From Rahnella aceris (lineage in GTDB: Bacteria > Pseudomonadota > Gammaproteobacteria > Enterobacterales > Enterobacteriaceae): a stretch of 64,000 bases of DNA. Where the stretch lies: contig NZ_JAADJV010000004.1 of NCBI RefSeq assembly GCF_011684115.1, positions 372,001 through 436,000 on the forward strand, given 5' to 3'. The notes beneath the pieces are model-generated. The model saw only the letters and a program-made list of their open reading frames with translations. It was not told where the DNA came from and did not search any database. The translations under genes were made by a program, and so were the position numbers. Shown here piece after piece: positions 54,557-64,000 of the stretch. Each line of letters begins with the position of its first letter. Position 1 is the stretch's first letter.

Positions 54557-56098
54557 TTACCAGGACTGGGTTGCTTTGAAGGTATCGAGGATATTTTTGA
54601 ATTTACCCTCGATCTCATCGTTATACGCACCAGTTTGGTTGATTTGCTGCAGAAGCTCGCCGTGCTCACGGTCAGCGTAAGCCAACAGTGCAGCTTCGAA
54701 GCTACCGACTTTAGACAACTCAACGTCTTCCAGATAACCACGTTCTGCTGCGAAGATGATCAGAGACTGCGCAACGATTGACATCGGAGCGTATTGTTTC
54801 TGTTTCAGCAGCTCAGTCACTTTCTGACCGTGGTTCAGCTGTTTACGGGTTGCCTCATCCAGATCAGAAGCGAACTGCGAGAACGCAGCCAGCTCACGAT
54901 ACTGTGCCAGAGCGGTACGAATACCACCGGACAGTTTCTTCATGATCTTAGTCTGAGCAGCACCACCAACACGGGATACCGAAATACCCGGGTTAACCGC
55001 AGGACGAATACCGGCGTTGAACAGGTTAGATTCCAGGAAGATCTGACCATCGGTAATCGAGATTACGTTGGTCGGAACGAACGCGGAAACGTCACCCGCT
55101 TGCGTTTCGATAATTGGAAGCGCAGTCAGGGAACCGGTTTTGCCTTTCACTTCACCTTTGGTGAATGCTTCAACATACTCGGCGTTAACACGCGCAGCAC
55201 GTTCCAGCAGACGGGAGTGAAGATAGAAAACGTCGCCTGGGTAAGCTTCACGACCAGGTGGACGACGAAGCAGCAGGGAAATCTGACGGTAAGCAACAGC
55301 CTGTTTAGACAGGTCATCATAAACGATCAGTGCGTCTTCACCGCGGTCACGGAAGTATTCACCCATTGCGCAACCGGAATACGGTGCCAGGTATTGCAGT
55401 GCAGCAGATTCTGATGCAGTTGCAACAACAACGATGGTGTTTGCCAGTGCGCCGTGCTCTTCCAGTTTACGAACCACGTTAGAAATGGTGGACGCTTTCT
55501 GGCCGATAGCCACATAGATACATTTGATGCCGGAATCGCGCTGGTTGATGATCGCATCGATCGCCAGAGCTGTTTTACCGGTTTGACGGTCGCCGATGAC
55601 CAGTTCACGTTGACCACGACCAATTGGGATCATGGCATCAACGGACTTATAACCTGTCTGCACAGGTTCATCTACCGACTGACGTTCGATAACGCCAGGT
55701 GCGATTGCTTCAACAGCTGAGAAGCCGTCGTGCTCTACCGGACCTTTACCATCAATTGGCGCACCCAGGGTGTTAACCACGCGGCCCAGCAGGCCACGGC
55801 CAACTGGAACTTCCAGGATACGGCCAGTACATTTTACTTTCATACCTTCGGCGAGGTCAGCGTAAGGGCCCATTACAACGGCACCTACAGAGTCACGCTC
55901 CAGGTTCAGGGCGATAGCGTAGCGGTTACCCGGCAGCGCAATCATTTCGCCTTGCATGACATCGGCTAAGCCGTGCACACGGATGATCCCGTCACTGACG
56001 GAAACGATAGTACCTTCATTGTGAGCTTCGCTCACCACATTGAACTGAGCAATGCGCTGCTTGATCAGTTCGCTGATTTCGGTGGAATTCAGTTGCAT
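54557..56098 (-). CDS. atpA: ATP synthase F1 alpha subunit
   Basis: The 513-residue non-catalytic nucleotide-binding subunit, starting [20 protein letters not shown]. The P-loop is [14 protein letters not shown] and the alpha/beta signature is [13 protein letters not shown]. It is the longest gene of the operon, 13 bases from atpH. Confidence 0.99.
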   Translation of the reverse strand: MQLNSTEISELIKQRIAQFNVVSEAHNEGTIVSVSDGIIRVHGLADVMQGEMIALPGNRYAIALNLERDSVGAVVMGPYADLAEGMKVKCTGRILEVPVGRGLLGRVVNTLGAPIDGKGPVEHDGFSAVEAIAPGVIERQSVDEPVQTGYKSVDAMIPIGRGQRELVIGDRQTGKTALAIDAIINQRDSGIKCIYVAIGQKASTISNVVRKLEEHGALANTIVVVATASESAALQYLAPYSGCAMGEYFRDRGEDALIVYDDLSKQAVAYRQISLLLRRPPGREAYPGDVFYLHSRLLERAARVNAEYVEAFTKGEVKGKTGSLTALPIIETQAGDVSAFVPTNVISITDGQIFLESNLFNAGIRPAVNPGISVSRVGGAAQTKIMKKLSGGIRTALAQYRELAAFSQFASDLDEATRKQLNHGQKVTELLKQKQYAPMSIVAQSLIIFAAERGYLEDVELSKVGSFEAALLAYADREHGELLQQINQTGAYNDEIEGKFKNILDTFKATQSW

Positions 56099-56110
56099 GC
56101 TCCAGTCCCC

Positions 56111-56644
56111 TTAAGACTGCAAGACGTCTGCCAGGCGTTCTAGACGACTGCGAACGCTGCCATCAATCACCATATCACCTGCACGGATTACGACACCGGC
56201 AAGAACAGACTTGTCAATTTTGCAATTCAGCTTAACTTTGCGAGACAGACGTTTTTCCATCGCAGCAGCAATTTTTGCCTGCTGTTCTTCCGAAAGCGGA
56301 TTTGCTGAGGTCACTTCAACTTCAGCAACAGCCTCGAGAGAGGCGCGCAGTTCAATAAACTGCTCCAGCACTTGCGGAAGAACGCGTAAACGTCCATTTT
56401 CAGCCATTACCTTAATCAGGTTTTGGCCTGCGTCGTCGAGTTCGTCACCACATACGGCAATAAACGTTTTAGACAAAGTTTCAGGCGCGCTAGCACCGGA
56501 AAGCAGTTCTTCAATTTGTTCATTGCGCGTGACTTCAGCCGTGAACGCTAACATGGACTGCCAGCGGTCTAAGCTTTGGTGCTCAACGGCAAAGTCAAAA
56601 GCTGCTTTGGCGTAGGGGCGAGCTACAGTTACAAATTCAGACAT
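56111..56644 (-). CDS. atpH: ATP synthase F1 delta subunit
   Basis: The 177-residue peripheral-stalk subunit that ties F1 to the b dimer. The N-terminal [13 protein letters not shown] and the C-terminal [22 protein letters not shown] are the two family signatures. Confidence 0.98.
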   Translation of the reverse strand: MSEFVTVARPYAKAAFDFAVEHQSLDRWQSMLAFTAEVTRNEQIEELLSGASAPETLSKTFIAVCGDELDDAGQNLIKVMAENGRLRVLPQVLEQFIELRASLEAVAEVEVTSANPLSEEQQAKIAAAMEKRLSRKVKLNCKIDKSVLAGVVIRAGDMVIDGSVRSRLERLADVLQS

Positions 56645-56658
56645 CAGCCCCTCCCTCC

Positions 56659-57129
56659 TTACAGTTCAGCGACCAGTTTATCAACGATGTCGCTGTTAGC
56701 AGCTTCATCCACGGAACGTTCGATAATCTTCTCGGCGCCAGCAATGGCCAAAATTCCGACTTGCTTACGCAACTCTTCACGGGCGCGTTGGCGTTCGGCG
56801 TCGATCTCTGCCTTGGCTTGCGACACGATCTTGTTACGTTCCTGCTCGGCTTCAGCTTTTGCTTCGTCGACGATTTGAGCTTTACGCTTGTTCGCCTGAT
56901 CGATGATTACCTGAGCTTCAGCTTTGGCTTTCTTCAGTTGGTCGGTCGCATCGGCTTGCGCTAAGTCCAGCTCTTTTTTGGCACGTTCTGCGGAAGATAA
57001 ACCTTCAGAAATTTCTTTCTGACGTTTTTCGATGGCAGCCATAATTGGCGGCCATACGTACTTCATGCAGAACCAGACAAACAGGACGAACGCGATAGCC
57101 TGGCCGAGGATTGTTGCGTTAAGATTCAC
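56659..57129 (-). CDS. atpF: ATP synthase F0 subunit b
   Basis: The 156-residue stator stalk. One N-terminal membrane helix ([20 protein letters not shown]) is followed by a long charged coiled coil rich in Ala, Glu and Lys that dimerises and contacts delta. Confidence 0.98.
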   Translation of the reverse strand: MNLNATILGQAIAFVLFVWFCMKYVWPPIMAAIEKRQKEISEGLSSAERAKKELDLAQADATDQLKKAKAEAQVIIDQANKRKAQIVDEAKAEAEQERNKIVSQAKAEIDAERQRAREELRKQVGILAIAGAEKIIERSVDEAANSDIVDKLVAEL

Positions 57130-57147
57130 AGCACAATGCCTCTTTCA

Positions 57148-57452
<305 letters not shown>

Positions 57453-57483
57453 TCAGTTAAAACGCAGTAGTGTTGAAAGAAAA

Positions 57484-58281
<798 letters not shown>

Positions 58282-58288
58282 TTAGTAG

Positions 58289-58687
58289 TTAAGTACGGTA
58301 ACTGTTAATGACGGCCGGTGCCAAAATCTGAGTCATCAACACCGATAAATAGGCCAACCCCAACGGAGCAAAAGCCGCCTTAAACAGGCCAAGTGCGATA
58401 ACCATTAAGATCACCGTAACCAGCACCTTCAGCGCTTCTCCGATTGCAAAGGACCAGGCAACCCGTCCAGAGACCGTTGTTTGCGCCTGATGGCGCCATG
58501 CAAACAGCATGAACAGTACATTTGGCACCCAGGCGGCCAACCCACCCATAAGAGCCGATGTGGTCCATTCCAGGCTTTTAAAACCAAATACTGCACTGAG
58601 CAGAACAAAGGTCAATAACTGCAGTATCAACAGCTTTCTGGCAACCTTCACACTATTTGTACTGGGTAAAATACCGGATACAGACAT
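58289..58687 (-). CDS. atpI: ATP synthase accessory protein AtpI
   Basis: A 132-residue four-helix membrane protein, first gene of the operon. It is non-essential and thought to help assemble the c-ring or the complex. VARKLLILQLLTFVLLSAVF, then PNVLFMLFAWRHQAQT and VTQILAPAVINSYRT-type ending (here MTQILAPAVIN) match E. coli AtpI. Confidence 0.95.
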   Translation of the reverse strand: MSVSGILPSTNSVKVARKLLILQLLTFVLLSAVFGFKSLEWTTSALMGGLAAWVPNVLFMLFAWRHQAQTTVSGRVAWSFAIGEALKVLVTVILMVIALGLFKAAFAPLGLAYLSVLMTQILAPAVINSYRT

Positions 58688-59336
58688 GACGTTTGTTCTC
58701 TCCGTATCAAGTACCTAGCTGGAGGTAGACTGAATGCCGTATATCACTGCCTTTACTGTTTTGAGTCAAGCAGCAAAAACCGAGCAAATTATACGGGGCA
58801 CAGGGACGAATTCAATGGATAAGTAGCGAAAAGGTGAACAATTATTTAAATTTTCCCCTTCACGACTATTTTGACAACCAAACTATAGCTGAATTTGCCC
58901 TTTTTGGTTTGATACGGTTATTTCATCACCCGACAAAGAAGCGTGCACTGGATCACATAATTAACTCATGACACTTTATATACCCTGCACTGTTTGAATG
59001 TCTTTAGCTAATCAGGCCTTTTAAAATCTTTATAAATCAATTTGTTAATAAAACACTGTTCGTTAAACAATCTTCTTTAAAAATAACCACGATTTATTGA
59101 CACAACAACCCAACAAATAACAACATTTTCATTACAAGTTCAATATCAGCCGGTTGATGACCGTTCAATTTCAAAAGTGACTATTACAGTCCGGATTAAA
59201 ATAAAAACATCTCTGAAATGCTATCAGTCTGTAAAAAAGCGGTGATTGAGTGTTTGTCACCGCTATATAATTAGCCTGCTCATTTTAACTGCAATAACAC
59301 ATGCGCTTTTTAAATATTTTTTGATAAAACGCAACT
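58688..59336. promoter_or_regulatory. AT-rich gap upstream of the atp operon
   Basis: About 650 bases between atpI and rsmG without a credible gene. The part next to atpI should hold the atp operon promoter; the interior (about 58850-59330) is strongly AT-rich with many AACA and TTTAAA elements. I see no terminator or repeat of note. E. coli has a comparable gap at this place. Confidence 0.6.
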
Positions 59337-59957
59337 TTAGTTTGAGCTAAGAATGACGAGATGCCGTTCCCCGTCAAGTTCTGGTACCTGCAGTTTTATG
59401 ACCGATTCCAAAGTGATACCTTCCGGCAATAGCGCCATTTCATCATCAGGGCTCACCCCTTTTAAGGCGTAAAAACGCCCCTGCCCTTTTTGTGGCAGGT
59501 GATGGCACCAGGAAAGCATATCCTGCAGGGACGCAAAAGCACGGCTGATCACCCCATCAAACAACGGGTCTGGCTCAAACTCTTCCACACGACTTTGTAC
59601 CGGTTCGATATTTTTCAGCCCCAGTTCATGCTGAACCTGACGCAGGAAGCGTACGCGCTTACCCAGGCTGTCCAGCAGCGTAAAGTGTGAATCAGGGCGA
59701 ACGATGGCAAGAGGAATTCCCGGTAAACCAGGGCCTGTGCCTACGTCGATGAAACGGCTGCCCTGCAGATGCTCATTTACTACGATGCTGTCCATGATAT
59801 GGCGTACCAGCATCTGCATCGGGTCACGGACAGACGTCAGGTTATAGGCTTTGTTCCACTTATGCAGCAGTTCCACATAGCCAATCAGTTGCTGTTTTTG
59901 CTGATCGGGTAACGCTATTCCTGCCGCAGCAAGCAGCGAGTCCAGTTTCTTTTGCAC
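59337..59957 (-). CDS. rsmG: 16S rRNA (guanine527-N7)-methyltransferase RsmG
   Basis: A 206-residue SAM-dependent enzyme that methylates G527 of 16S rRNA; its loss gives low-level streptomycin resistance. The SAM motif is [17 protein letters not shown] (residues about 69-85), and [15 protein letters not shown] and [14 protein letters not shown] are family blocks. It lies 129 bases after mnmG. Confidence 0.98.
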   Translation of the reverse strand: MQKKLDSLLAAAGIALPDQQKQQLIGYVELLHKWNKAYNLTSVRDPMQMLVRHIMDSIVVNEHLQGSRFIDVGTGPGLPGIPLAIVRPDSHFTLLDSLGKRVRFLRQVQHELGLKNIEPVQSRVEEFEPDPLFDGVISRAFASLQDMLSWCHHLPQKGQGRFYALKGVSPDDEMALLPEGITLESVIKLQVPELDGERHLVILSSN

Positions 59958-60086
59958 AGTGAATCCTCAGAAAGAGTCGATATTCGGGAACAGCCCGGTT
60001 GAGAAATGATAAAACACTCAGAAAGATGGGAAAAGTAAGAACTGACCGCCGCTTTGTTTTCAAAGGGCGGTCATAAGAGAGGTGAG

Positions 60087-61976
60087 TTATGCGCTACGGC
60101 GCAGTAAGCCTTGTTTTTTAAGCCAGATCAGCAAGATCGAGATAGCTGCCGGCGTAATACCCGAGATCCGCGATGCCTGACCAATGGAGGTCGGCTTGTG
60201 ATCGTTAAGCTTGGCGATCACTTCATTGGAAAGACCATTAACCTGGCGGTAATCAAGATCAACAGGCAACACAGTGTTTTCGTTACGCTGCTGTTTTTCG
60301 ATCTCTTCCTGCTGACGGGCGATATAGCCTTCATATTTGATCTGAATTTCAACCTGTTCTGCTGCCTGCACATCCGGGACAGAAGGTGCGAACGGAGAAA
60401 GACGGGTAATCAGCTCATAGGTCATTTCAGGACGACGCAGCAGTTCTTCTGCACTGGCTTCTTTAGAAAGCGGTGCAGAAAGATGTGCATTAATCTCTTC
60501 AACCTGCGCGTGATGAGGGTTCACCCAGATACCACGCAGACGCTGACGTTCCTGTTCGATCATTTCCAGTTTTTCGTTGAACCGCGCCCAGCGGGCATCG
60601 TCAACCAGACCTAATTCACGGCCTTTTTCTGTCAGGCGTAAATCGGCATTGTCTTCGCGCAGCATCAGTCGATATTCAGCGCGTGATGTAAACATCCGGT
60701 ACGGTTCTTTGGTGCCCAGCGTACACAGGTCATCAACCAGCACACCGAGATAAGCTTGATCGCGACGTGGCGCCCAGCCCTCTTCTTCGCTGGCACTACG
60801 GGCAGCATTCATGCCAGCGAGTAAGCCCTGTGCAGCGGCTTCTTCGTAACCCGTCGTACCGTTGATTTGTCCGGCAAAGAACAGACCGGCGATAAATTTA
60901 CTTTCCAGCGTCGGTTTCAAATCACGCGGATCGAAGAAATCGTATTCAATCGCATAACCCGGACGAACAATAACGGCATTTTCCATCCCCTGCATAGACC
61001 GGACGATCTGCATCTGCACATCGAATGGCAGGCTGGTGGAAATTCCGTTTGGATAAACTTCATTGCTGGTCAGGCCTTCCGGTTCAAGGAAGATCTGATG
61101 AGAATTGCGATCGGCAAAACGCATGACTTTATCTTCGATCGACGGGCAGTAACGCGGGCCGATCCCTTCGATGATCCCGGCATACATCGGGCTGCGATCC
61201 AGATTATTGCGGATCACGTCATGGGTTTTTTCGTTGGTATAGGTCATGTAACACGGGATCTGGCGCGGATGTTGCGACACATTGCCCATGAACGAGAATA
61301 CCGGTGCCGGATTATCACCATGCTGTTGTGCCAGAACACTGAAATCAATGGTCCGGGCATCAATACGCGGAGGTGTACCGGTTTTAAGACGGTTAACGCG
61401 TAAAGGCAATTCACGCAAACGTTGAGACAAAGAGATCGCCGGAGGATCCCCTGCACGGCCACCGCTGTAGTTTTCCAGACCTATGTGGATCTTTCCGTCC
61501 AGGAAGGTGCCGACAGTCAGTACAACCGCTTTAGCGCGGAATTTCAGCCCCATTTTGGTCACAGCACCGACCACACGATCGTTTTCGACGATCAGGTCTT
61601 CAACAGGTTGCTGGAAGATCATCAGGTTTGGCTGGTTTTCCAGGGCGGTACGGACGGCCTGACGGTACAGAACGCGGTCAGCTTGAGCACGTGTTGCCCT
61701 GACTGCCGGGCCTTTGCTTGCGTTTAGTATCCTAAACTGAATACCCGCATGATCGATAGCCGTAGCCATCAGTCCGCCCAATGCGTCGACTTCTTTTACC
61801 AGATGTCCTTTCCCGATCCCGCCAATTGCCGGGTTACACGACATCTGTCCCAGCGTGTCGATATTGTGGGTTAATAATAAGGTCTGACGTCCCATGCGTG
61901 CAGAAGCCATTGCGGCTTCAGTACCTGCATGACCACCACCTATGATGATGACGTCAAATTGATCCGGATAAAACAT
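60087..61976 (-). CDS. mnmG: tRNA uridine-5-carboxymethylaminomethyl modification enzyme MnmG
   Basis: The 629-residue FAD enzyme that works with MnmE at the tRNA wobble uridine. The FAD-binding loop is [12 protein letters not shown] (about residues 11-22). The signatures [15 protein letters not shown] and [20 protein letters not shown] follow, with the C-terminal helical domain that binds MnmE. Its transcription starts at the edge of oriC and runs away from it, as in E. coli. Confidence 0.99.
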   Translation of the reverse strand: MFYPDQFDVIIIGGGHAGTEAAMASARMGRQTLLLTHNIDTLGQMSCNPAIGGIGKGHLVKEVDALGGLMATAIDHAGIQFRILNASKGPAVRATRAQADRVLYRQAVRTALENQPNLMIFQQPVEDLIVENDRVVGAVTKMGLKFRAKAVVLTVGTFLDGKIHIGLENYSGGRAGDPPAISLSQRLRELPLRVNRLKTGTPPRIDARTIDFSVLAQQHGDNPAPVFSFMGNVSQHPRQIPCYMTYTNEKTHDVIRNNLDRSPMYAGIIEGIGPRYCPSIEDKVMRFADRNSHQIFLEPEGLTSNEVYPNGISTSLPFDVQMQIVRSMQGMENAVIVRPGYAIEYDFFDPRDLKPTLESKFIAGLFFAGQINGTTGYEEAAAQGLLAGMNAARSASEEEGWAPRRDQAYLGVLVDDLCTLGTKEPYRMFTSRAEYRLMLREDNADLRLTEKGRELGLVDDARWARFNEKLEMIEQERQRLRGIWVNPHHAQVEEINAHLSAPLSKEASAEELLRRPEMTYELITRLSPFAPSVPDVQAAEQVEIQIKYEGYIARQQEEIEKQQRNENTVLPVDLDYRQVNGLSNEVIAKLNDHKPTSIGQASRISGITPAAISILLIWLKKQGLLRRSA

Positions 61977-62144
61977 GCGACTGCACCTCGGCGTTCAAGC
62001 GAACTTTCTTTGTATGGCGTTGGGAGGAGGGATTCTACTCAAGTTTTGAGCTTCCACAAGTCCCCGGGGATCTTCACTAATTAAAAGAAGATCTTTTTTA
62101 TTTAAAGATCTCTTATTAATACTTCTATTAGGATCGCGATCCTC

Positions 62145-62153
62145 TGTGCATAA
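62145..62153 (+). promoter_or_regulatory. DnaA box R1 of oriC (variant)
   Basis: TGTGCATAA at the R1 position. E. coli has TGTGGATAA; the single G-to-C change keeps it inside TTATNCACA but away from the strongest form. Confidence 0.85.
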
Positions 62154-62250
62154 GTCTTTTTTGTTTATGAAGATCAGTATGCTAAGAAGGATCGAATGCT
62201 GTGAATGATCGGTGATCCTGGACAGTATAAGCTGGGATCAGAAGTGAGAG

Positions 62251-62259
62251 TTATGCACA
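62251..62259 (-). promoter_or_regulatory. DnaA box R2 of oriC
   Basis: TTATGCACA (TGTGCATAA on the minus strand), the same variant as R1 in this origin and in inverse orientation to it. Confidence 0.85.
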
Positions 62260-62285
62260 GCATGAAAAGCGTACAGGAGTTGTTA

Positions 62286-62294
62286 GAGGGATAA
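62286..62294 (+). promoter_or_regulatory. DnaA box R3 of oriC (degenerate)
   Basis: GAGGGATAA at the position of E. coli R3 (TTTGGATAA), recognised by the shared GATAACTAC context. It is a poor match and low affinity is expected. Confidence 0.6.
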
Positions 62295-62324
62295 CTACGG
62301 GTTTTACCCTGCTTTTAAGCATAG

Positions 62325-62333
62325 TTATCCACA
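62325..62333 (-). promoter_or_regulatory. DnaA box R4 of oriC
   Basis: TTATCCACA, a perfect strong box at the mioC-proximal end. Confidence 0.92.
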
Positions 62334-62355
62334 TCTGATCGCCTGAAATTTACAC

Positions 62356-62799
62356 TTATTTGATCAAATTAATCCAGTTGATCACCCAAACCTCGGCCGG
62401 ATCCTCAGGAATTTCGTGTTGAGTCACGTCGATCTCAAGACGATCACCGATCCGTTTTGCCCCTAATGACGTCAGTTTTTGATCCAGAGAACTGATCGCG
62501 CCACAGAAGGTGTCATATTCACTGCTGCCTAAACCTAATGCGCCAAAGCGTACTTTTGACAGATCGGGTTGCTGATCTTCCAGCTGCTCCATAAAAGGTT
62601 GCAGGTTATCAGGCAGCTCACCAGCACCGTGTGTCGAGCACACGATCAGCCAGATACCTTCCTGCGGAACTTCGTACAGTTCCGGACCATGGAACATCTG
62701 AGTGGAAAAACCGGCTTCTTCCAGTTTCTCAGCCACGTGTTCTGCTACATATTCGGCACTGCCAAGCGTACTGCCACTGATCAGGGTAATGTCAGACAT
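62356..62799 (-). CDS. mioC: Flavodoxin-like protein MioC
   Basis: A 147-residue FMN-binding flavodoxin. The phosphate loop is LISGSTLGSAEYVAEHVAEKL, close to the start; STHGAGELPDN and LGLGSSEYDTFCGA are the other FMN-contacting loops. E. coli MioC was linked to biotin synthase activity in vitro. Transcription runs toward oriC and can influence initiation. A perfect DnaA box lies upstream. Confidence 0.97.
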   Translation of the reverse strand: MSDITLISGSTLGSAEYVAEHVAEKLEEAGFSTQMFHGPELYEVPQEGIWLIVCSTHGAGELPDNLQPFMEQLEDQQPDLSKVRFGALGLGSSEYDTFCGAISSLDQKLTSLGAKRIGDRLEIDVTQHEIPEDPAEVWVINWINLIK

Positions 62800-62857
62800 G
62801 ATGCTCTCACCCGGGAAAAGGAGGCTATTGTACGCTGTGAATGAGCTGGGATCTACC

Positions 62858-62866
62858 TGTGGATAA
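62858..62866 (+). promoter_or_regulatory. DnaA box in the mioC upstream region
   Basis: TGTGGATAA, a perfect box between asnC and mioC. In E. coli DnaA represses mioC transcription through a box at this place. Confidence 0.8.
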
Positions 62867-62887
62867 TAGGGGTATAGAAATCAGTGC

Positions 62888-63349
62888 TCAGGGCTGGATG
62901 GTACGTGTGATGGGGTTCTGCAGGGAGATCAGCGTCTCGGTCGACTGGATCTCGTCAATTGTCTGGATCTTGTTGATAAGTACGTGCTGAAGGGAATCAA
63001 TCGAGCGGCACATGATCTTAATGAAAATGCTGTAATGCCCGGTGGTGTAATAGGCTTCGACCACTTCTTCTATACTTTCGAGCTTTTTCAGTGCCGACGG
63101 ATAATCCTTGGCACTTTTCAAAATGATGCCAATAAAACAGCATACGTCGTAACCCAGCTGTTTAGGATTGACGGTAATATGCGCGCCGGTAATGATGCCC
63201 GCTTGTTTCATTTTTTCTACGCGGACGTGGATCGTCCCCGGGCTGACGGTGAACACTTTTGCCAGTTCAGCATATGGTGTACGGGCATTATCCATCAGGG
63301 CGTTCAGGATCCCGCGATCCAGCTCGTCGAGCTGATAAATTTCAGTCAT
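62888..63349 (-). CDS. asnC: Lrp/AsnC-family regulator AsnC
   Basis: A 153-residue regulator with an N-terminal HTH (YQLDELDRGILNALMDNART, then VSPGTIHVRVEKMKQAGII) and a C-terminal RAM ligand domain (YYTTGHYSIFIKIMCRSIDSL). In E. coli it activates the adjacent divergent asnA in response to asparagine. Here asnA is absent: viaA ends 20 bases upstream on the same strand. Confidence 0.97.
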   Translation of the reverse strand: MTEIYQLDELDRGILNALMDNARTPYAELAKVFTVSPGTIHVRVEKMKQAGIITGAHITVNPKQLGYDVCCFIGIILKSAKDYPSALKKLESIEEVVEAYYTTGHYSIFIKIMCRSIDSLQHVLINKIQTIDEIQSTETLISLQNPITRTIQP

Positions 63350-63369
63350 GATTATCTTTCTCTTTAGGC

Positions 63370-64000
63370 TTAATTTCTCTGCCAGCGTCGCTGTACGCGG
63401 CTTTTCATACCGGTATCGAAGCGCCAGATATGATCGAAAATGCGCAGGATGCCGGGCTTGCCATAGTGCGACATTGCCAGGGCATGAAAGCGGTGATGTT
63501 TTTCCCGTTGCAACGCCCTGACCTTCTTTTGTACTTCATCTGGCAACCGCTGGGCGATAAAGTCCGAGATCACCACTGCATCAGCATCCTCCCACTGCGG
63601 AGAAGCGAGTTTATCCAGTGTGGCATTCAGACAGGCGGCCAGATCGGTACCACCACGAAAATGCTGCCCCAGAAAGCGCAGCGCCTGATCCAGGCCGCCG
63701 TTGGAGGTCAGTTCATAATGGATCACTTCACTGGCAAACAACATGATGTAACATCGGCGGTTATCAGCCAGTGCGATTTTCAGTAACGCCAGACAGAACG
63801 CTTTGGCGCACTGTTCGTTAAATCCCCCCATCGAACCGGATGTATCGACGCAGACGACAAAAGGTCCACGCGGTTGCGGTTCCTGTTGCTGATAGACCAC
63901 AGGCCGTTTGACCACTTTCTCGCGCCAGACGTCCCCTTGCAGGCGATATGTCATCAGACGCTTTTCCAGCAAACGGCGGTAAAATTCGTATTCCAGCTCA
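63370..64000 (-). CDS. viaA: VWA-domain protein ViaA (partial, 5' end beyond window)
   Basis: The C-terminal 210 or so residues of ViaA, the von Willebrand A-domain partner of the MoxR-type ATPase RavA. The reading frame is open to the window edge. The VWA core carries the MIDAS motif [12 protein letters not shown], with further metal-site residues in [10 protein letters not shown] and VISDF. The complete E. coli protein has 483 residues, so slightly more than half is missing; ravA would be expected further out. Confidence 0.94.
   Translation of the reverse strand, partial: ELEYEFYRRLLEKRLMTYRLQGDVWREKVVKRPVVYQQQEPQPRGPFVVCVDTSGSMGGFNEQCAKAFCLALLKIALADNRRCYIMLFASEVIHYELTSNGGLDQALRFLGQHFRGGTDLAACLNATLDKLASPQWEDADAVVISDFIAQRLPDEVQKKVRALQREKHHRFHALAMSHYGKPGILRIFDHIWRFDTGMKSRVQRRWQRN

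Larger units (their letters stand above)
62064..62340. other. oriC: Chromosomal replication origin oriC
   Basis: The interval between mnmG and mioC aligns in order with E. coli oriC. It has an AT-rich unwinding region with 13-mers at 62090-62102 and 62107-62119. Box R1-like TGTGCATAA is followed by an IHF-type AT-rich stretch (62155-62170) and the well-conserved block CTGTGAATGATCGGTGATCC that contains the Fis region. Boxes R2, R3 and R4 follow. There are 11 GATC sites in about 275 bases, for Dam/SeqA control. The third 13-mer lacks its GATC and reads ATACTTCTATTAG (62119-62131). Confidence 0.96.

Noticed and set aside
58800..59330. Possible small genes or a second origin in the AT-rich atpI-rsmG gap
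   Set aside because: No DnaA boxes, iterons or GATC clusters and no credible frame; a comparable AT-rich gap exists in E. coli.
60867..61403. 178-codon frame opposite mnmG
   Set aside because: Antisense shadow; no start signal and no protein features.

Overview
The window is chromosomal DNA from a gammaproteobacterium of the order Enterobacterales. Nearly every housekeeping protein is close to its Escherichia coli counterpart, and the gene order around the replication origin is the enterobacterial one. Several E. coli neighbours are missing (asnA, yidB, bisC), and the accessory genes (a 2-ketogluconate cluster, an autotransporter esterase, a YopT-like gene) suggest a Yersiniaceae-type host such as the Rahnella/Serratia/Ewingella group. 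The genus is an inference. I recognised no insertion sequence, prophage, CRISPR array, tRNA or rRNA gene.

Left part (1-14.3 kb): glyQ (cut by the window edge), a GDSL autotransporter esterase, tag-yiaC, and yiaD. Two sugar-uptake loci, each with a LacI-type repressor, follow. The first is an alpha-galactoside locus (repressor, GH36 alpha-galactosidase, LacY/RafB permease). The second is a 2-ketogluconate locus (PtxS-like repressor, kguE-, kguT- and kguD-like genes). Each has a perfect 18-bp palindrome in front of its structural genes, probably the operator.

Variable segment (14.3-18.3 kb): two AT-rich genes flank the conserved avtA gene. One (14311-15522, minus) is unrecognised but shows hints of a GT-B glycosyltransferase. 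The other (17383-18138, plus) has the Cys/His/Asp signature of YopT/AvrPphB (C58) cysteine proteases. These are the most unusual items in the window and look like horizontally acquired effector or toxin genes.

Origin-proximal core (18.3-33.1 kb): ibpA-ibpB heat-shock genes, yidQ, yidR, yidA, then the divergent replication and ribosome clusters dnaA-dnaN-recF-gyrB (minus) and rpmH-rnpA-yidD-yidC-mnmE (plus). The long dnaA-rpmH gap is rich in GATC sites and contains two DnaA boxes.

Middle (33.1-42.3 kb): a divergent SDR/LysR pair, a chemoreceptor with a flagellar sigma-28 promoter, the yieE-yieF-adeP-yieH block, and a 3-dehydroshikimate dehydratase-like gene divergent from a TetR regulator.

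Right part (42.3-64 kb): pstSCAB-phoU with two Pho boxes, rluF, glmU-glmS, the complete atpIBEFHAGDC operon, rsmG, mnmG, oriC (about 62064-62340), mioC, asnC and the 3' part of viaA. oriC shows an AT-rich unwinding region, DnaA boxes and 11 GATC sites. It differs from E. coli at box R1 and in the third 13-mer.
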